Below, in pieces: positions 26,835-35,741 of a DNA stretch of 64,000 bases. The stretch comes from Micromonospora echinofusca (GTDB lineage: Bacteria > Actinomycetota > Actinomycetes > Mycobacteriales > Micromonosporaceae): assembly GCF_900091445.1 (NCBI RefSeq), contig NZ_LT607733.1, positions 6,802,001 through 6,866,000 on the forward strand. The letters are read 5' to 3'. Position 1 is the stretch's first letter, and the number at the start of each line of letters is the position of its first letter. The notes under the pieces are model-generated. The model ran no database searches. It was not told the origin of the DNA and saw only the letters and a list, made by a program, of their open reading frames with translations. Position numbers and translations under genes: made by a program.

Positions 26835-26990
26835 ATGCAGAAGTGGGAATACTCCACGGTCCCGCTGCTGGTCCACGCGACCAAGCAGATCCTCGACAAC
26901 TGGGGTGAGGACGGGTGGGAACTCGTCTCCGTGGTTCCCGGTCCCAACCCGGAGCAGCTCGTCGCCTACCTGAAGCGGCCGAAGGCATGA
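26835..26990 (+). CDS. small DUF4177-type protein (51 aa)
   Basis: ATG at 26835 with GGGAG 10 nt upstream. The product MQKWEYSTVPLLVHATKQIL continues DNWGEDGWELVSVVPGPNPEQLVAYLKRPKA. The WEY...LL...LDxWGxxGWELVxV...VAYLKRP pattern is the DUF4177 fold. Its stop overlaps the ridA start (ATGA), so the two are translationally coupled. A small gene in the same position is known beside the Rv3678c gene in mycobacteria. Function unknown. Confidence 0.85.
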   Translation: MQKWEYSTVPLLVHATKQILDNWGEDGWELVSVVPGPNPEQLVAYLKRPKA

Positions 26991-27448
26991 GCAACGGTCC
27001 GCACGCGAAGCTCGCCGAGCTCGGGCACACGCTGCCCGAGGTGGTCCCGCCGGTGGCCAGCTACGTGCCGGCCGTCCAGTCCGGGCAGCACGTCTACGTC
27101 TCCGGGCAGCTGCCGATGGTCGAGGGGAAGTTGCTCGCCACCGGCAAGGTCGGCGCCGGCGTCTCCGCCGAGCAGGCCAAGGACCTGGCCCAGCGGTGCG
27201 CGCTCAACGCGCTGGCCGCGATCGACTCGCTGGTCGGCCTGGAGAACGTCGTGAAGGTCGTCAAGGTGACCGGCTTCGTCGCCGCCGCCTCCGGCTTCAC
27301 CGCCGTCCCGGGCGTGATCAACGGCGCGTCCGACCTGTTCGGCGCGGTATTCGGTGAGGCCGGCCGGCACGCGCGCAGCGCTGTCGGCGTCGCCGAGCTG
27401 CCCCTGGACGCCCCCGTCGAGGTCGAGGTCGTCGTCGAGGTCTCCTGA
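26987..27448 (+). CDS. RidA/YjgF-family protein
   Basis: 153 aa. The RidA subgroup opening KLAELGHTLPEVVPPVASYVPAVQSGQHVYVSGQLP and the C-terminal SAVGVAELPLDAPVEVEVVVEV are present. The canonical deaminase Arg of RidA proper (PRSTR region) is replaced here (GRHARSAVGV), placing it in the Rid2/Rv3678c-like group whose imine-hydrolase activity is uncertain. The protein should be a trimer. Start overlaps the small upstream gene by 4 nt. Confidence 0.9.
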   Translation: MSNGPHAKLAELGHTLPEVVPPVASYVPAVQSGQHVYVSGQLPMVEGKLLATGKVGAGVSAEQAKDLAQRCALNALAAIDSLVGLENVVKVVKVTGFVAAASGFTAVPGVINGASDLFGAVFGEAGRHARSAVGVAELPLDAPVEVEVVVEVS

Positions 27449-27461
27449 CCCGCGCCGCCTT

Positions 27462-27540
27462 CCCCGCGATCTGGCACTCCGCGCCCGGCAAAAGCCGTGA
27501 AGCGGTACGTATCGAGGGCCGGATCTGCAAGATCGCGGGG
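27462..27540. repeat. long inverted repeat, CCCCGCGATCT type
   Basis: CCCCGCGATCT at 27462-27472 pairs with AGATCGCGGGG at 27530-27540 around a 57-nt centre that itself contains GGC...GCC pairs. It fills the gap between ridA and the MBL gene. The form resembles dispersed intergenic repeats I recall in Micromonospora; it could act as a terminator or attenuator. Confidence 0.55.
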
Positions 27541-27570
27541 AGCGGCCGGCGGGGCCGTACGATCGCAGCC

Positions 27571-28398
27571 ATGACCGGGCACTTCACCGCGCCGGCGGCG
27601 GCGCTCGCCGGCGAACTGCCGGACTGGGTGACGCTCCTGCGTGCCCCGAACCCGGGGCCGATGACGCTCGACGGCACCAACACCTGGGTGCTGCGCGCCC
27701 CCGGCCAGGAGCACGCCGTCGTCGTCGACCCGGGCCCGGCCGACGAGGGGCACCTGGCGGCGATCGCCGCGCTGGGGCCGATCGGCCTGGTGCTGATCAC
27801 CCACGGCCACCCCGACCACACCGACGGCTCGCGCCGCCTGCACGACCTGCTCGACGGGGTGCCCGTACGCGCCGCCGACCCGACGCACACCATCGCCGGG
27901 GAGCCGCTGACCGGGCCGGGGGAGGAACTCGGCGAGCACGGGCTGAGCGTCCGGCTCGTGCCGACCCCCGGGCACACCGGCGACTCGGTCTGCTTCCTGG
28001 TCGGGCACGGCGACGAGCGGGCGGTGCTGACCGGCGACACGATCCTCGGCCGGGGCACCACCGTGGTTGCCCACCCGGACGGGCACCTCGGCGACTATCT
28101 GGCCAGCCTGGAGCTGCTCTCCGCGTACCGGGGGATCACGGCGCTGCCGGGGCACGGCCCGGCGCTGGCCGACTGCGGCGCCGCCGCTGACTTCTACCTC
28201 GCCCACCGCCAGGCCCGGCTCGACCAGGTCCGGGCGGCGGTCGCCGAGGGCGCCGGCACTGCCGCGGAGGTGGTCGCGACGGTCTACGCAGACGTCGACC
28301 GGTCGCTGTGGTGGGCCGCCGAGTGGTCCGTGCGGGCCCAGCTGGAATACCTGGGCCGGGAATCCGGCGGAGGCACCGCGGGGTTGGAGCAAGCGTGA
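27571..28398 (+). CDS. metallo-beta-lactamase-fold hydrolase (Rv3677c/LACTB2-like)
   Basis: 275 aa. THGHPDHTDG is the HxHxDH motif; PTPGHTGDS supplies the next His and LTGDTILGRGT the bridging Asp; GHGP completes the site. The N-terminal NPGPMTLDGTNTWVL is typical of the LACTB2/Rv3677c group, whose members include RNA endonucleases and thioesterases. Its stop overlaps the GTG of the cyclase gene (GTGA). Confidence 0.9.
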   Translation: MTGHFTAPAAALAGELPDWVTLLRAPNPGPMTLDGTNTWVLRAPGQEHAVVVDPGPADEGHLAAIAALGPIGLVLITHGHPDHTDGSRRLHDLLDGVPVRAADPTHTIAGEPLTGPGEELGEHGLSVRLVPTPGHTGDSVCFLVGHGDERAVLTGDTILGRGTTVVAHPDGHLGDYLASLELLSAYRGITALPGHGPALADCGAAADFYLAHRQARLDQVRAAVAEGAGTAAEVVATVYADVDRSLWWAAEWSVRAQLEYLGRESGGGTAGLEQA

Positions 28399-31300
28399 CC
28401 TGCCCGGTGTGCGGAACCGTCGCGGTGCCCGGCGCGCGGTTCTGCCACAACTGCGGCGCCGCGCTGCCGGCCGCCGCGACGCTGCCCGCGGCCGAACGCC
28501 GCGTGGTGACGGTGCTCTTCGGTGACCTGTCCGACTTCACCTCCTGGTCGGAGGACCTTGACCCGGAACGCGTCGGCGCGGTCACCGACCGGGTGCTCGC
28601 CGCCCTGGCCGGCGCGGTGAAGACGTTCGGCGGGCACGTCGACAAGCTCACCGGCGACGGGATCATGGCGGTCTTCGGCGCGCCGGTCGCGCACGAGGAC
28701 GACGCCGAGCGGGCCGTACGTGCCGCGCTGTCGATGCAGCGGGCCGTCCGCCGGGTGCTCGACGACGAGCGCGGCGGCGGCGCGCCGCTCGGCCTGCGGG
28801 TCGGGCTGAACACCGGCGACGTGATCGCCGGCATCCAGGCCGCGATCGAGTACACGGTCATCGGCGACACCGTGAACACCGCCGCCCGGCTGGCCGACGC
28901 CGCCGCCGTCGGCGCGGTCTACGCGGGGGCGCGCACCTCCGCCGCCACCCGGCACGTCGCCTCCTGGCGGGCGCTGCGCCCGCTGCGGCTCAAGGGCAAG
29001 CGCGAGCCGGTCGAGGCGTACGAGCTGCTGGGCCTGCTGGACGCCCCGGGCACCCGGTCCGGCCTCGGCGACGAGGCCCCCTTCGTCGGCCGGGAGACCG
29101 AGATCGGGCGGGTCGCCGGCCGGCTCGCCGAGGTGATCGACCGAGCCGAGCCCCGGGTGCTGCTGATGACCGCCGAGGCCGGGATCGGCAAGTCCCGCTT
29201 CGCCGCCGAGGTGGAACGCCTGGCTGCCGGCTACGACGTCGGCGCCGGCCGGTACGCCGCGCACACCGGCGCCCGGGTGCTGTCGGTGCGCTGCGCCGCG
29301 TTCGGCGAGCGGCGCCGGCTCGCGCCCCTGGCCGACCTGGTCCGGGCGGCGGTCGGCCTGCCCGGCGACCCCGCCACCGCGCTCACCCGCCCGGCCGTGG
29401 AGGAACGCCTGCGCCGGCTCGGCCAGCGACTCAGCCGCTCCGGCGAGCCGGCACCCATCGCCACCGACCAGCTGCTGGCCCTGCTCGGGTACGCCGAACT
29501 GCCCGGTGGCGCGGCCGACCAGGGCGAGTGGGGCACCGCCCAGCCCGCCGACGCCGACGCCGTGCCGAACGCCGTCGCGGACCTGCTCACCGCGCTCGCC
29601 GGGGAGGCGCCCCTGGTCGTCGTCGTGGACGACCTGCACGACGCCACCGCCGAGACCATCCGGGCGCTCGGGGTCACCCTGTCCCGGCTCACCGGCCCGG
29701 TGCTGGTCCTGCTGCTCGGCCGGCCCGAGCTGGTGCGTACCGCCGGGGCGCTGACCCGGGTCGCGGACGCCGAGGTGCACGCGCTGCCGCCGCTGCGCGG
29801 TGCCGACGCGGCCCGGCTGCTCACCACCTACCTCGGCGGCGGCAGGCTGCCGCAGGCCGACGCCGACCGGCTGCTCGCCACCGCCCAGGGCAACCCGTTC
29901 TACCTGGCCGAGCTGGTCACCCTGCTGATGGAGCGGGGCGCGCTGACCGCCGTCGCCGAGCGCAACTCCCCGAGCCCGGGCAGCTGGCGACTCGTGCCCG
30001 GCTCGCTCGGCAGCCGCCTGCTCTCCCGCGACCTGGCCGCGGTGCTCGCCGCGCGCATCGACGCGCTGCCGGCGGAGGCCCGCTCCGTGCTGCGGGACGC
30101 GGCGGTCGTCGGCGACACGGTGCCGGACGGCGCGCTGGAGGCGCTGCGCGAGCAGCGGGCCGGCCGCGACGGTCGGCCGGCGGCGGTGGTCGCCGTCGAG
30201 CTGGAACGGGCCGTGGAGGAGCTGCTGCAACGCCGGATGCTGCACCGCACCCGCACCGGCTACGCCTTCGCGACCCCGCTGATGCGGGAGGCCGCGTACG
30301 CCGGGGTGAGCAAGGCCGAACTGGCCGAGCGGCACGCGGCGCTGGCCCGCTGGGCCGCGGCCGATCCGCTGGCGGGGGCGGCGCCGGGCGGCTTCACCGA
30401 GGCCGCCCGGGACGTCTTCGTGGCCCAGCACGTCGAACGGGCCGCCACGCTGGCCGACGCGGTCGGGCTGCGGCCGGACGCGCCGGCACGGGCCGTCGTC
30501 GGCCTGGGCGTCGCCGCGCTCGGCGGGGCCGCCCGCCGGTCGTTGCAGGCGGGCGAGCCCGCGCTGGCCGTGGAGTACGCCGAACGCGCCGCCGAGCTGG
30601 CCCGCGACGGGGTGCCGGCGGCGGACCGGGTGGTGCACGCGCGGGCATTGCTCCAGGTCGGTCGTCCCGCCGACGCCCTCGCCTTCGCCGAGAAGATCGC
30701 CGCGAACGCCGGCGACGAGTCCGCCGTCCGGACCAGTGCGCTGCTGCTCGCCGGGCAGGCCCACCAGACCATGGGCGACCAGGCGCGCGCGGTGGCCTGC
30801 TGGCAGGAGGCGTTGCAGGTGGCCACGGCCGGCGGGCTGCCGACGCTGCGCGCCTCGGCGATGCGCCGCCTCGGCATGGCCGACTTCATCGCCGGGCGGC
30901 TGGGGCAGGCCAGCAGCCGGCTCGCCGCGTCGTACCAGGTCAGCCTCCAGGCGCAGGACCGCCGGGGGCAGGCGTGGTCGTTGCAGAACCTGGCCTGGGT
31001 GACCACCACCCGGGGCGACTTCGCCGGCACCGACGCGGTGCTCGGCCGGGCCGCCCGGCTCTTCGCCGAGCTGAAGGACCCGTACGGGCGGGCCTGGCTG
31101 CGCGGCACCACCGCCTTCGCGCGGCTGCTCGCCGGCCGGCTGCGCGAGGCGTGCCGGATGGCGCAGGTCTTCCTGCCGTTCGGCGAGCGGGTCGGCGAGT
31201 CGTGGGCGGTGGGCACGCTGCGCGCGGTCGAGGCGTTCGCCACCGCCGAGCTGGGCGAGCTGGCCGAGGCGGACCGGGGGGCCCGCCGCGCGTACCGGGA

Positions 31301-31973
31301 GTTCGCCGCCGCCTCCGACGACTGGGGGCGCGGGTTCGCGCTGGTCGTCCGGGGGGTCGTGGCGCGCGGGCTGGGCGAGCCGGGGCACGCCGCCGACCTG
31401 CTCACCGACGCGCTGTCGTACGCGGAGCGCACGTCGCACCCGCTGCTCACCGGGATGGCCGGCACGCTGCGCGGGTTCGTGGCGCTGGACCTGGGCGACT
31501 GCGAGACGGCCGAGCGGGACGCCCGGTCGGTGCTGACCGCCGTGGAGCCGCACAACCCGCAGGCGCCCGCGCAGGTGGGGCCCCGGGTGCTGCTGGCCAC
31601 CGCCCGGTTGGCGGCCGGCGACTCCGCGACCGCCGTCGGGCTGCTCGCCCCGGTGGCCACCGCCGCCGCCACCGTGCCCTCGCTGCTCTTCTCCCGCCGC
31701 CAGACCATGGCCCGGTACGCGTCCGCGCTGCTCGCCCACGGCCAGTGCGAGCAGGCGCTGGACTGGGCGCGGCGGGCCGTCGCCGCCCCGTCGGAGGACG
31801 TGCGCAGCCAGGTGGTCGCCGCGAGCGTGCTCGCCGAGGCGCTCGCGGCCTGCGGCCGGCACGAGGAGGCGCTGGCCTGCGCCGAGGAGGCGGTCCGCCT
31901 GGCGTACGCGACCGAGCAGCGCAGCGAGCGCCGCGCCGCCGACGCCCTGCGCGCCCGCCTCGCCACCCCCTAG
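28395..31973 (+). CDS. zinc-ribbon class III nucleotide cyclase-ATPase-TPR protein
   Basis: 1192 aa from GTG at 28395. Residues 3-20 form a zinc ribbon (CPVC...CHNC). Residues ~37-205 are a class III cyclase with every catalytic residue: metal Asp in LFGDLSDFTSW and KLTGDG, base-selecting Lys in VDKLTGDG and Asp in VIGDTVNTAAR, and the Asn/Arg pair in the same motif. Then an AAA/STAND ATPase from ~230 with AEAGIGKS and LVVVVDDLHDA, and a long TPR-like helical half. It should make cAMP under control of the ATPase/TPR sensor; the ligand is unknown. Coupled to the MBL gene by a GTGA overlap. Confidence 0.92.
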   Translation: MTCPVCGTVAVPGARFCHNCGAALPAAATLPAAERRVVTVLFGDLSDFTSWSEDLDPERVGAVTDRVLAALAGAVKTFGGHVDKLTGDGIMAVFGAPVAHEDDAERAVRAALSMQRAVRRVLDDERGGGAPLGLRVGLNTGDVIAGIQAAIEYTVIGDTVNTAARLADAAAVGAVYAGARTSAATRHVASWRALRPLRLKGKREPVEAYELLGLLDAPGTRSGLGDEAPFVGRETEIGRVAGRLAEVIDRAEPRVLLMTAEAGIGKSRFAAEVERLAAGYDVGAGRYAAHTGARVLSVRCAAFGERRRLAPLADLVRAAVGLPGDPATALTRPAVEERLRRLGQRLSRSGEPAPIATDQLLALLGYAELPGGAADQGEWGTAQPADADAVPNAVADLLTALAGEAPLVVVVDDLHDATAETIRALGVTLSRLTGPVLVLLLGRPELVRTAGALTRVADAEVHALPPLRGADAARLLTTYLGGGRLPQADADRLLATAQGNPFYLAELVTLLMERGALTAVAERNSPSPGSWRLVPGSLGSRLLSRDLAAVLAARIDALPAEARSVLRDAAVVGDTVPDGALEALREQRAGRDGRPAAVVAVELERAVEELLQRRMLHRTRTGYAFATPLMREAAYAGVSKAELAERHAALARWAAADPLAGAAPGGFTEAARDVFVAQHVERAATLADAVGLRPDAPARAVVGLGVAALGGAARRSLQAGEPALAVEYAERAAELARDGVPAADRVVHARALLQVGRPADALAFAEKIAANAGDESAVRTSALLLAGQAHQTMGDQARAVACWQEALQVATAGGLPTLRASAMRRLGMADFIAGRLGQASSRLAASYQVSLQAQDRRGQAWSLQNLAWVTTTRGDFAGTDAVLGRAARLFAELKDPYGRAWLRGTTAFARLLAGRLREACRMAQVFLPFGERVGESWAVGTLRAVEAFATAELGELAEADRGARRAYREFAAASDDWGRGFALVVRGVVARGLGEPGHAADLLTDALSYAERTSHPLLTGMAGTLRGFVALDLGDCETAERDARSVLTAVEPHNPQAPAQVGPRVLLATARLAAGDSATAVGLLAPVATAAATVPSLLFSRRQTMARYASALLAHGQCEQALDWARRAVAAPSEDVRSQVVAASVLAEALAACGRHEEALACAEEAVRLAYATEQRSERRAADALRARLATP

Positions 31974-31988
31974 GCGGGGGCGGCGAGG
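31958..31988. terminator. hairpin overlapping the cyclase stop codon
   Basis: CCTCGCCxCCCCC (31958-31970) pairs with GGGGGxGGCGAGG (31976-31988) around TAGGC, with one mismatch. It lies between the convergent cyclase and terC genes. Confidence 0.7.
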
Positions 31989-32021
31989 TCGGGCGGGCCA
32001 GGGGTCGGCGGTCGTCGACGC

Positions 32022-32972
32022 TCAGGTGCCGGTAGGGGTACGGGAGCCGGTGCCGGCCGTGCCGCGGGTCGCGACGAGGCTCCAGCCGATGGAGACGGCG
32101 AGGGTGGCGACGATGACGCCGAGGGTCAGCGGGATGGGGAGCTTGCCCACCGGGGTCTCGGAGAGGACGAGCTTGACGCCGGCGAAGGCCAGCAGGAACG
32201 CCAGCCCGTAGTGCAGGTGCACGAAGCGGCGCAGCAGCCCGGCGAGGCAGAAGTAGAGGCTGCGCAGGCCGAGGACGGCGAAGGCGTTGGCGGTCCAGAC
32301 GATGAACGTGCTCGTGGTGATCGCGAGGATCGCGGCCACGGAGTCGATGGCGAAGATCAGGTCGGTGGCCTCGACGGCGACGAGGACGATGAACAGCAGC
32401 GTCGCCGTACGCCGGCCGTCGATGCGGGTGAAGAACCTGCTCCCGTGGTAGCGGGCGTCGGTGGGGACGATCCGGCGGACGAGGCGGACCACGAGGTTCC
32501 GGTCGGGCTGCGTCTCGGCGTCGTGCCGGAAGGCCATCTTCCAGCCGGTCCAGACCAGGAAGGCGCCGAAGACGTACGCGGTCCAGAAGAACGTCTCGAG
32601 CAGTCCCGCGCCGAGGAGGATGAAGACGAAACGGAACAGCAGTGCGCCGACGACCCCCCAGAACAGCACCTTGTGCTGGTAGGCGGCCGGCACCGCGAAG
32701 TAGCTGAAGACCAGGGCGAACACGAAGACGTTGTCGACCGACAGGGCCTTCTCGATGAGGTAGCCCGCGAAGTAGGCGCCGGCGGCCTCGTCGCCCTGCC
32801 ACAGCCAGAGCAGGACGCCGAAGGCGAGGCCGGCGGCGATCCAGATCGCCGACCAGGTGGCCGCCTCGCGCAGGCCGATGACGTGGTCGTCGCGGTGCAG
32901 CAGCAGGTCGACCGCCAGCATGGCGGCGATCGCGGCGGTGAGGGCCAGCCAGGCCCACCAGGGTACGGACAT
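32022..32972 (-). CDS. TerC-family membrane protein (probable manganese exporter)
   Basis: 316 aa, about nine hydrophobic segments. Family motifs: EKALSVDNVFVFALVF and VEATDLIFAIDSVAAILAITTSTFIVWTANAFAVLGLRSLYF, with the membrane-embedded acidic residues typical of TerC/Alx. Alx and related proteins export Mn2+ or assist metal loading of exported proteins. A yybP-ykoY-like riboswitch sits in its 5' leader, which supports a manganese link. Confidence 0.92.
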   Translation of the reverse strand: MSVPWWAWLALTAAIAAMLAVDLLLHRDDHVIGLREAATWSAIWIAAGLAFGVLLWLWQGDEAAGAYFAGYLIEKALSVDNVFVFALVFSYFAVPAAYQHKVLFWGVVGALLFRFVFILLGAGLLETFFWTAYVFGAFLVWTGWKMAFRHDAETQPDRNLVVRLVRRIVPTDARYHGSRFFTRIDGRRTATLLFIVLVAVEATDLIFAIDSVAAILAITTSTFIVWTANAFAVLGLRSLYFCLAGLLRRFVHLHYGLAFLLAFAGVKLVLSETPVGKLPIPLTLGVIVATLAVSIGWSLVATRGTAGTGSRTPTGT

Positions 32973-33009
32973 CGGGGCTCCCTTTGACCGGGCCGGCGCC
33001 GGGGCGCCG

Positions 33010-33117
33010 GCGTGCTGGCCGAAGGTCTCCCCGGACCGCCGGTGCGGCGGTCCGCGCGACCGGGACCCGGGTGGGTCCGTACTGACGGCCGGCGCGTCCG
33101 GTGGCGGGTACTCCCCC
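33010..33117 (-). promoter_or_regulatory. candidate yybP-ykoY manganese riboswitch upstream of terC
   Basis: In the terC leader the minus strand reads GGGGGAGTA (about 33117-33109), then GCCGTCAGTACGG, a long GC-rich arm, and GGGGAGACCTTCGGCC (about 33032-33017). GGGGAGUA and GAGACCUU are the conserved halves of the Mn2+-sensing yybP-ykoY fold as seen in front of alx in E. coli. The terC ATG follows about 40 nt later. A terminator or ribosome-site switch cannot be assigned by eye. Confidence 0.7.
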
Positions 33118-33293
33118 TCGAACTACGGTTCATTATTCACGAAATGTGGTTCGTCTGTCCAGTGTCCAGCCGCGCGGTCCGACCCCCGAAGTCTGGCGTT
33201 TCTGGGGATGCGGTGTGTCGGGGGTGGCCGATAGCGTGTCAGGTTCGAGGGGCGGTCGGTCGTGCGACCGCGTCGGGTCTGGGGAGGGCCGTC

Positions 33294-33764
33294 ATGAGGT
33301 TGCCGCGTTCGGCCGCCGGATGGACGATCGCGGTCTTCGGCGTGTTGGCCCTGCTCATGGGGGCGGTCGGGCTGCTCTGGCCCGAGGCGCTGCTGCGCCT
33401 GCTCGGCCTCGAGGTGCCGGCGACGCGCGCCGTGGGCGACCACACCGGCACCTTCCTGACGGCCTCCTCGATGGCCTCGTTCAACATGGGGGTCTACTAC
33501 CTGCTCGCCACCGCCACCGAGTGGCGCCCGTTCTTCCGCTTCACCGTGCTGTTCCGGCTGGTCACGTTCACGGTGTTCAGCATCGCGGTGCTGGCCGACG
33601 TCGCCCCCGGGCGGTTCTTCGGGGTGGCGCTCTGGGAGGGCCTCGGCGCGGCGGCGACCGCCGTCGGGCTCTGGTGGGACGACCGTCGCGCGGGCCCCGG
33701 GGCGGTGGGGCTCGGGCGTGATTCCGCCGTCGGTGCCGTGCCGTCCGCCGATGCGGCTCACTGA
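33294..33764 (+). CDS. four-helix membrane protein of unknown function
   Basis: 156 aa from ATG at 33294 with GGGGAGGG upstream. Hydrophobic segments at about residues 10-32, 52-72, 80-100 and 106-124; the loop holds GDHTGTFLTASSMASFNMGVYYLLA. Similar layout to DUF4345-like small membrane proteins. Ends 31 nt before the kinase gene, so possibly cotranscribed. Function unknown. Confidence 0.75.
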   Translation: MRLPRSAAGWTIAVFGVLALLMGAVGLLWPEALLRLLGLEVPATRAVGDHTGTFLTASSMASFNMGVYYLLATATEWRPFFRFTVLFRLVTFTVFSIAVLADVAPGRFFGVALWEGLGAAATAVGLWWDDRRAGPGAVGLGRDSAVGAVPSADAAH

Positions 33765-33795
33765 GCCGCCGGTCCGATTGGGTATTTTCAGAGCC

Positions 33796-35316
33796 GTGAC
33801 CGAGACCTCGCCCGGTGCCCTGCCGGTGCCCATCGTGCCCGGTCTGACCGATCTGCGCGTGTTTGCCCGAGGAGGCTACGCGACGATCTACAAGGCGACC
33901 CAGATCTCGGTGGGGCGCGAGGTCGCGGTCAAGGTGGAGAACCGCACGCTCGACAGCGAGCACGACCAGGCGCGCTTCCTGCGCGAGGCGCGGGCCGCCG
34001 GGCGCATGTCGTCGCACCCGCACGTGGTCGACCTCTTCGACGTGGGGGTCACGGTCGACCAGCACCCCTACCTGATCATGGAACTCTGCGACGGCTCGTA
34101 CGCCGAGCGGATGCGGACCTCGCCGCTCGGGCCGGCCGAGGCGCGCGACCTCGGCGTCAAGATCGCCGACGCGATCGCCCACTCGCACGCCGCCGGGGTG
34201 CTGCACCGCGACGTCAAGCCGGCGAACATCCTCCACTCGCACTTCAACTCGGCGGTGCTGGCCGACTTCGGGCTGGCGGTCGTGGCCGAGATGCGTGACG
34301 CCTCGGTCGCCCTGGAGGTGCTCACCCCGGCCTACGCGCCGCCGGAGATGTTCAACCACAGCCCGCCGTCGCCCGCCGTCGACGTCTACGCCCTCTGCGC
34401 CACCCTCTACGCGGTCATGCACGGCCGGCCGCCACGCTGGCAGTCCGAGCGCAACCCGAGCCTGATCACGGTGCTGGAGATGTTCCACCAGCCGGTCCCC
34501 GGCCTGCCCGGCGTGCCGCCCGAGATGATCGACGTGCTCCGGGCGGGGATGTCCAACGACCCCGGCGAGCGTCCCTCGGCCGTCGAGTTGCGTGACCTGC
34601 TGGCCGGCCTGCCGCTCGGCCCGGCCGGCTCCCCGGTGGGCGGCACGGGCGTGCCCGGGCCGGTCGGCGGCGGGCCCGGTCCCGTCGGTCCGTACGCCGC
34701 CGACCACGTCTCCCGGCCCGCACCGCGACCGCCGGTGGAGGACCTGCACCCCACGGTGCCCACGGTCGGCCGTCGGCGTCGGCGGCGCTGGTTCCTCGGC
34801 GGTGCCGGGATGGTGGCGCTGGCCGCCTCGGCCGGCGCCGGCGCGTGGCTGGGCGGCGTGGTGTCCGCCCCGGGCCCGGCGCCGACCGCCGACGTGGCGG
34901 CGACGAGCGTGGCGGCGACGAGCGCGGTGCTGCCCGCCTGCGCCCTGACGGCCGGACTGCCCGCCGGGGCGGGCTGCGCCGACGAGTTGGAGTGCTTCGG
35001 CCCGATGGTGGTGCGTGGTGCCCGGGCCCGGGCGGCGCGGGTGCCCTGCGACGGCCAGCACACCTGGGAGAGCTACGCCGAGGGCGAACTTCCCGACACC
35101 CTGGTCGGTGCCGACCACGACGAGGTCGTCGCCGACGCGGGGGTGCGCCGGGTCTGCAACGAGACCACCTTCCGGCTCACCAGCGGGATCAGGATCGCCG
35201 ACGGCTGGAACCTGGAGGTGCTGCCCCCGGCCGGGGCGGACACCGACCGGACGTACCGCTGCCTGGCCGGGCGCGGGCTCGACGCGCTCGCCTCACCCAC
35301 CCTCACGGGCCGCTGA
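33796..35316 (+). CDS. membrane Ser/Thr protein kinase with septum-formation-like outer domain
   Basis: 506 aa; GTG at 33796 chosen at the start of VTETSPGALPVPIVPGL. Kinase domain ~20-275: glycine-loop ARGGYATIYKA (only partly canonical), VAVKVE (ATP Lys), HRDVKPANI (catalytic loop), DFGLAVV and APPE. A Pro/Gly juxtamembrane stretch, RRRRRRWFLGG, then one membrane helix (~340-365). The outside part has paired Cys (CADELECFGPM...CDGQHTWESYAEG...CNETTF...CLAGRG), the pattern of the septum-formation family. It overlaps the convergent 35293-35640 gene by 24 nt. Signal unknown. Confidence 0.9.
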   Translation: MTETSPGALPVPIVPGLTDLRVFARGGYATIYKATQISVGREVAVKVENRTLDSEHDQARFLREARAAGRMSSHPHVVDLFDVGVTVDQHPYLIMELCDGSYAERMRTSPLGPAEARDLGVKIADAIAHSHAAGVLHRDVKPANILHSHFNSAVLADFGLAVVAEMRDASVALEVLTPAYAPPEMFNHSPPSPAVDVYALCATLYAVMHGRPPRWQSERNPSLITVLEMFHQPVPGLPGVPPEMIDVLRAGMSNDPGERPSAVELRDLLAGLPLGPAGSPVGGTGVPGPVGGGPGPVGPYAADHVSRPAPRPPVEDLHPTVPTVGRRRRRRWFLGGAGMVALAASAGAGAWLGGVVSAPGPAPTADVAATSVAATSAVLPACALTAGLPAGAGCADELECFGPMVVRGARARAARVPCDGQHTWESYAEGELPDTLVGADHDEVVADAGVRRVCNETTFRLTSGIRIADGWNLEVLPPAGADTDRTYRCLAGRGLDALASPTLTGR

Positions 35317-35640
35317 GCCACCGCGCCCCCGGTGGCGCTCCCGCAGGGCGCGGACGGTCTCCCGGTGGTCGAGCGACTCCAGCGTGTCGGCGTCGACGCC
35401 GTAGAGGCCCCCGGCTGGCTGCCCCGGGCCAGCCGGTGTGACGCCCGGTTCCGCCTCGTCCTCCTGCCGGGCCGCCGCCACGGAGACGGCCGCGATCATC
35501 GTCGAGAGGACGCAGAGCAGCGCCAGGGCCACCCCGACGAGATCCTGCCGGCCCCACACGATCAGCGTCACCAGCAGCGAGACCGCCACCAGCGCCGCGA
35601 CGACCGCCTTCGCCCGCGCGTCGGGCCTCGGAATTCCCAC
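35293..35640 (-). CDS. small two-helix membrane protein
   Basis: 115 aa. MGIPRPDARAKAVVAALVAVSLLVTLIVWGRQDLVGVALALLCVLSTMIAAVSVAAARQ gives two membrane helices, then a hydrophilic C-terminus ending in Arg/Gly-rich sequence. The 3' end overlaps the kinase gene on the opposite strand by 24 nt, unusual in this otherwise well-spaced region. No family recognised. Confidence 0.7.
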   Translation of the reverse strand: MGIPRPDARAKAVVAALVAVSLLVTLIVWGRQDLVGVALALLCVLSTMIAAVSVAAARQEDEAEPGVTPAGPGQPAGGLYGVDADTLESLDHRETVRALRERHRGRGGSAAREGG

Positions 35641-35741
35641 CCGTCCAGGATGTCCGAGCGGGGCCCGCTGTCAACCGGGTCGCCGGCACCGGATGCGATG
35701 ATCTCCGTTCGAAGATCGTCGCCTGTGGGAGAGGAGTGCCG

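Noticed and set aside
28284..31862. A 1192-codon minus-strand open frame opposite the cyclase gene
   Set aside because: Gly/Arg/Gln-rich shadow; the plus strand has complete catalytic motifs.
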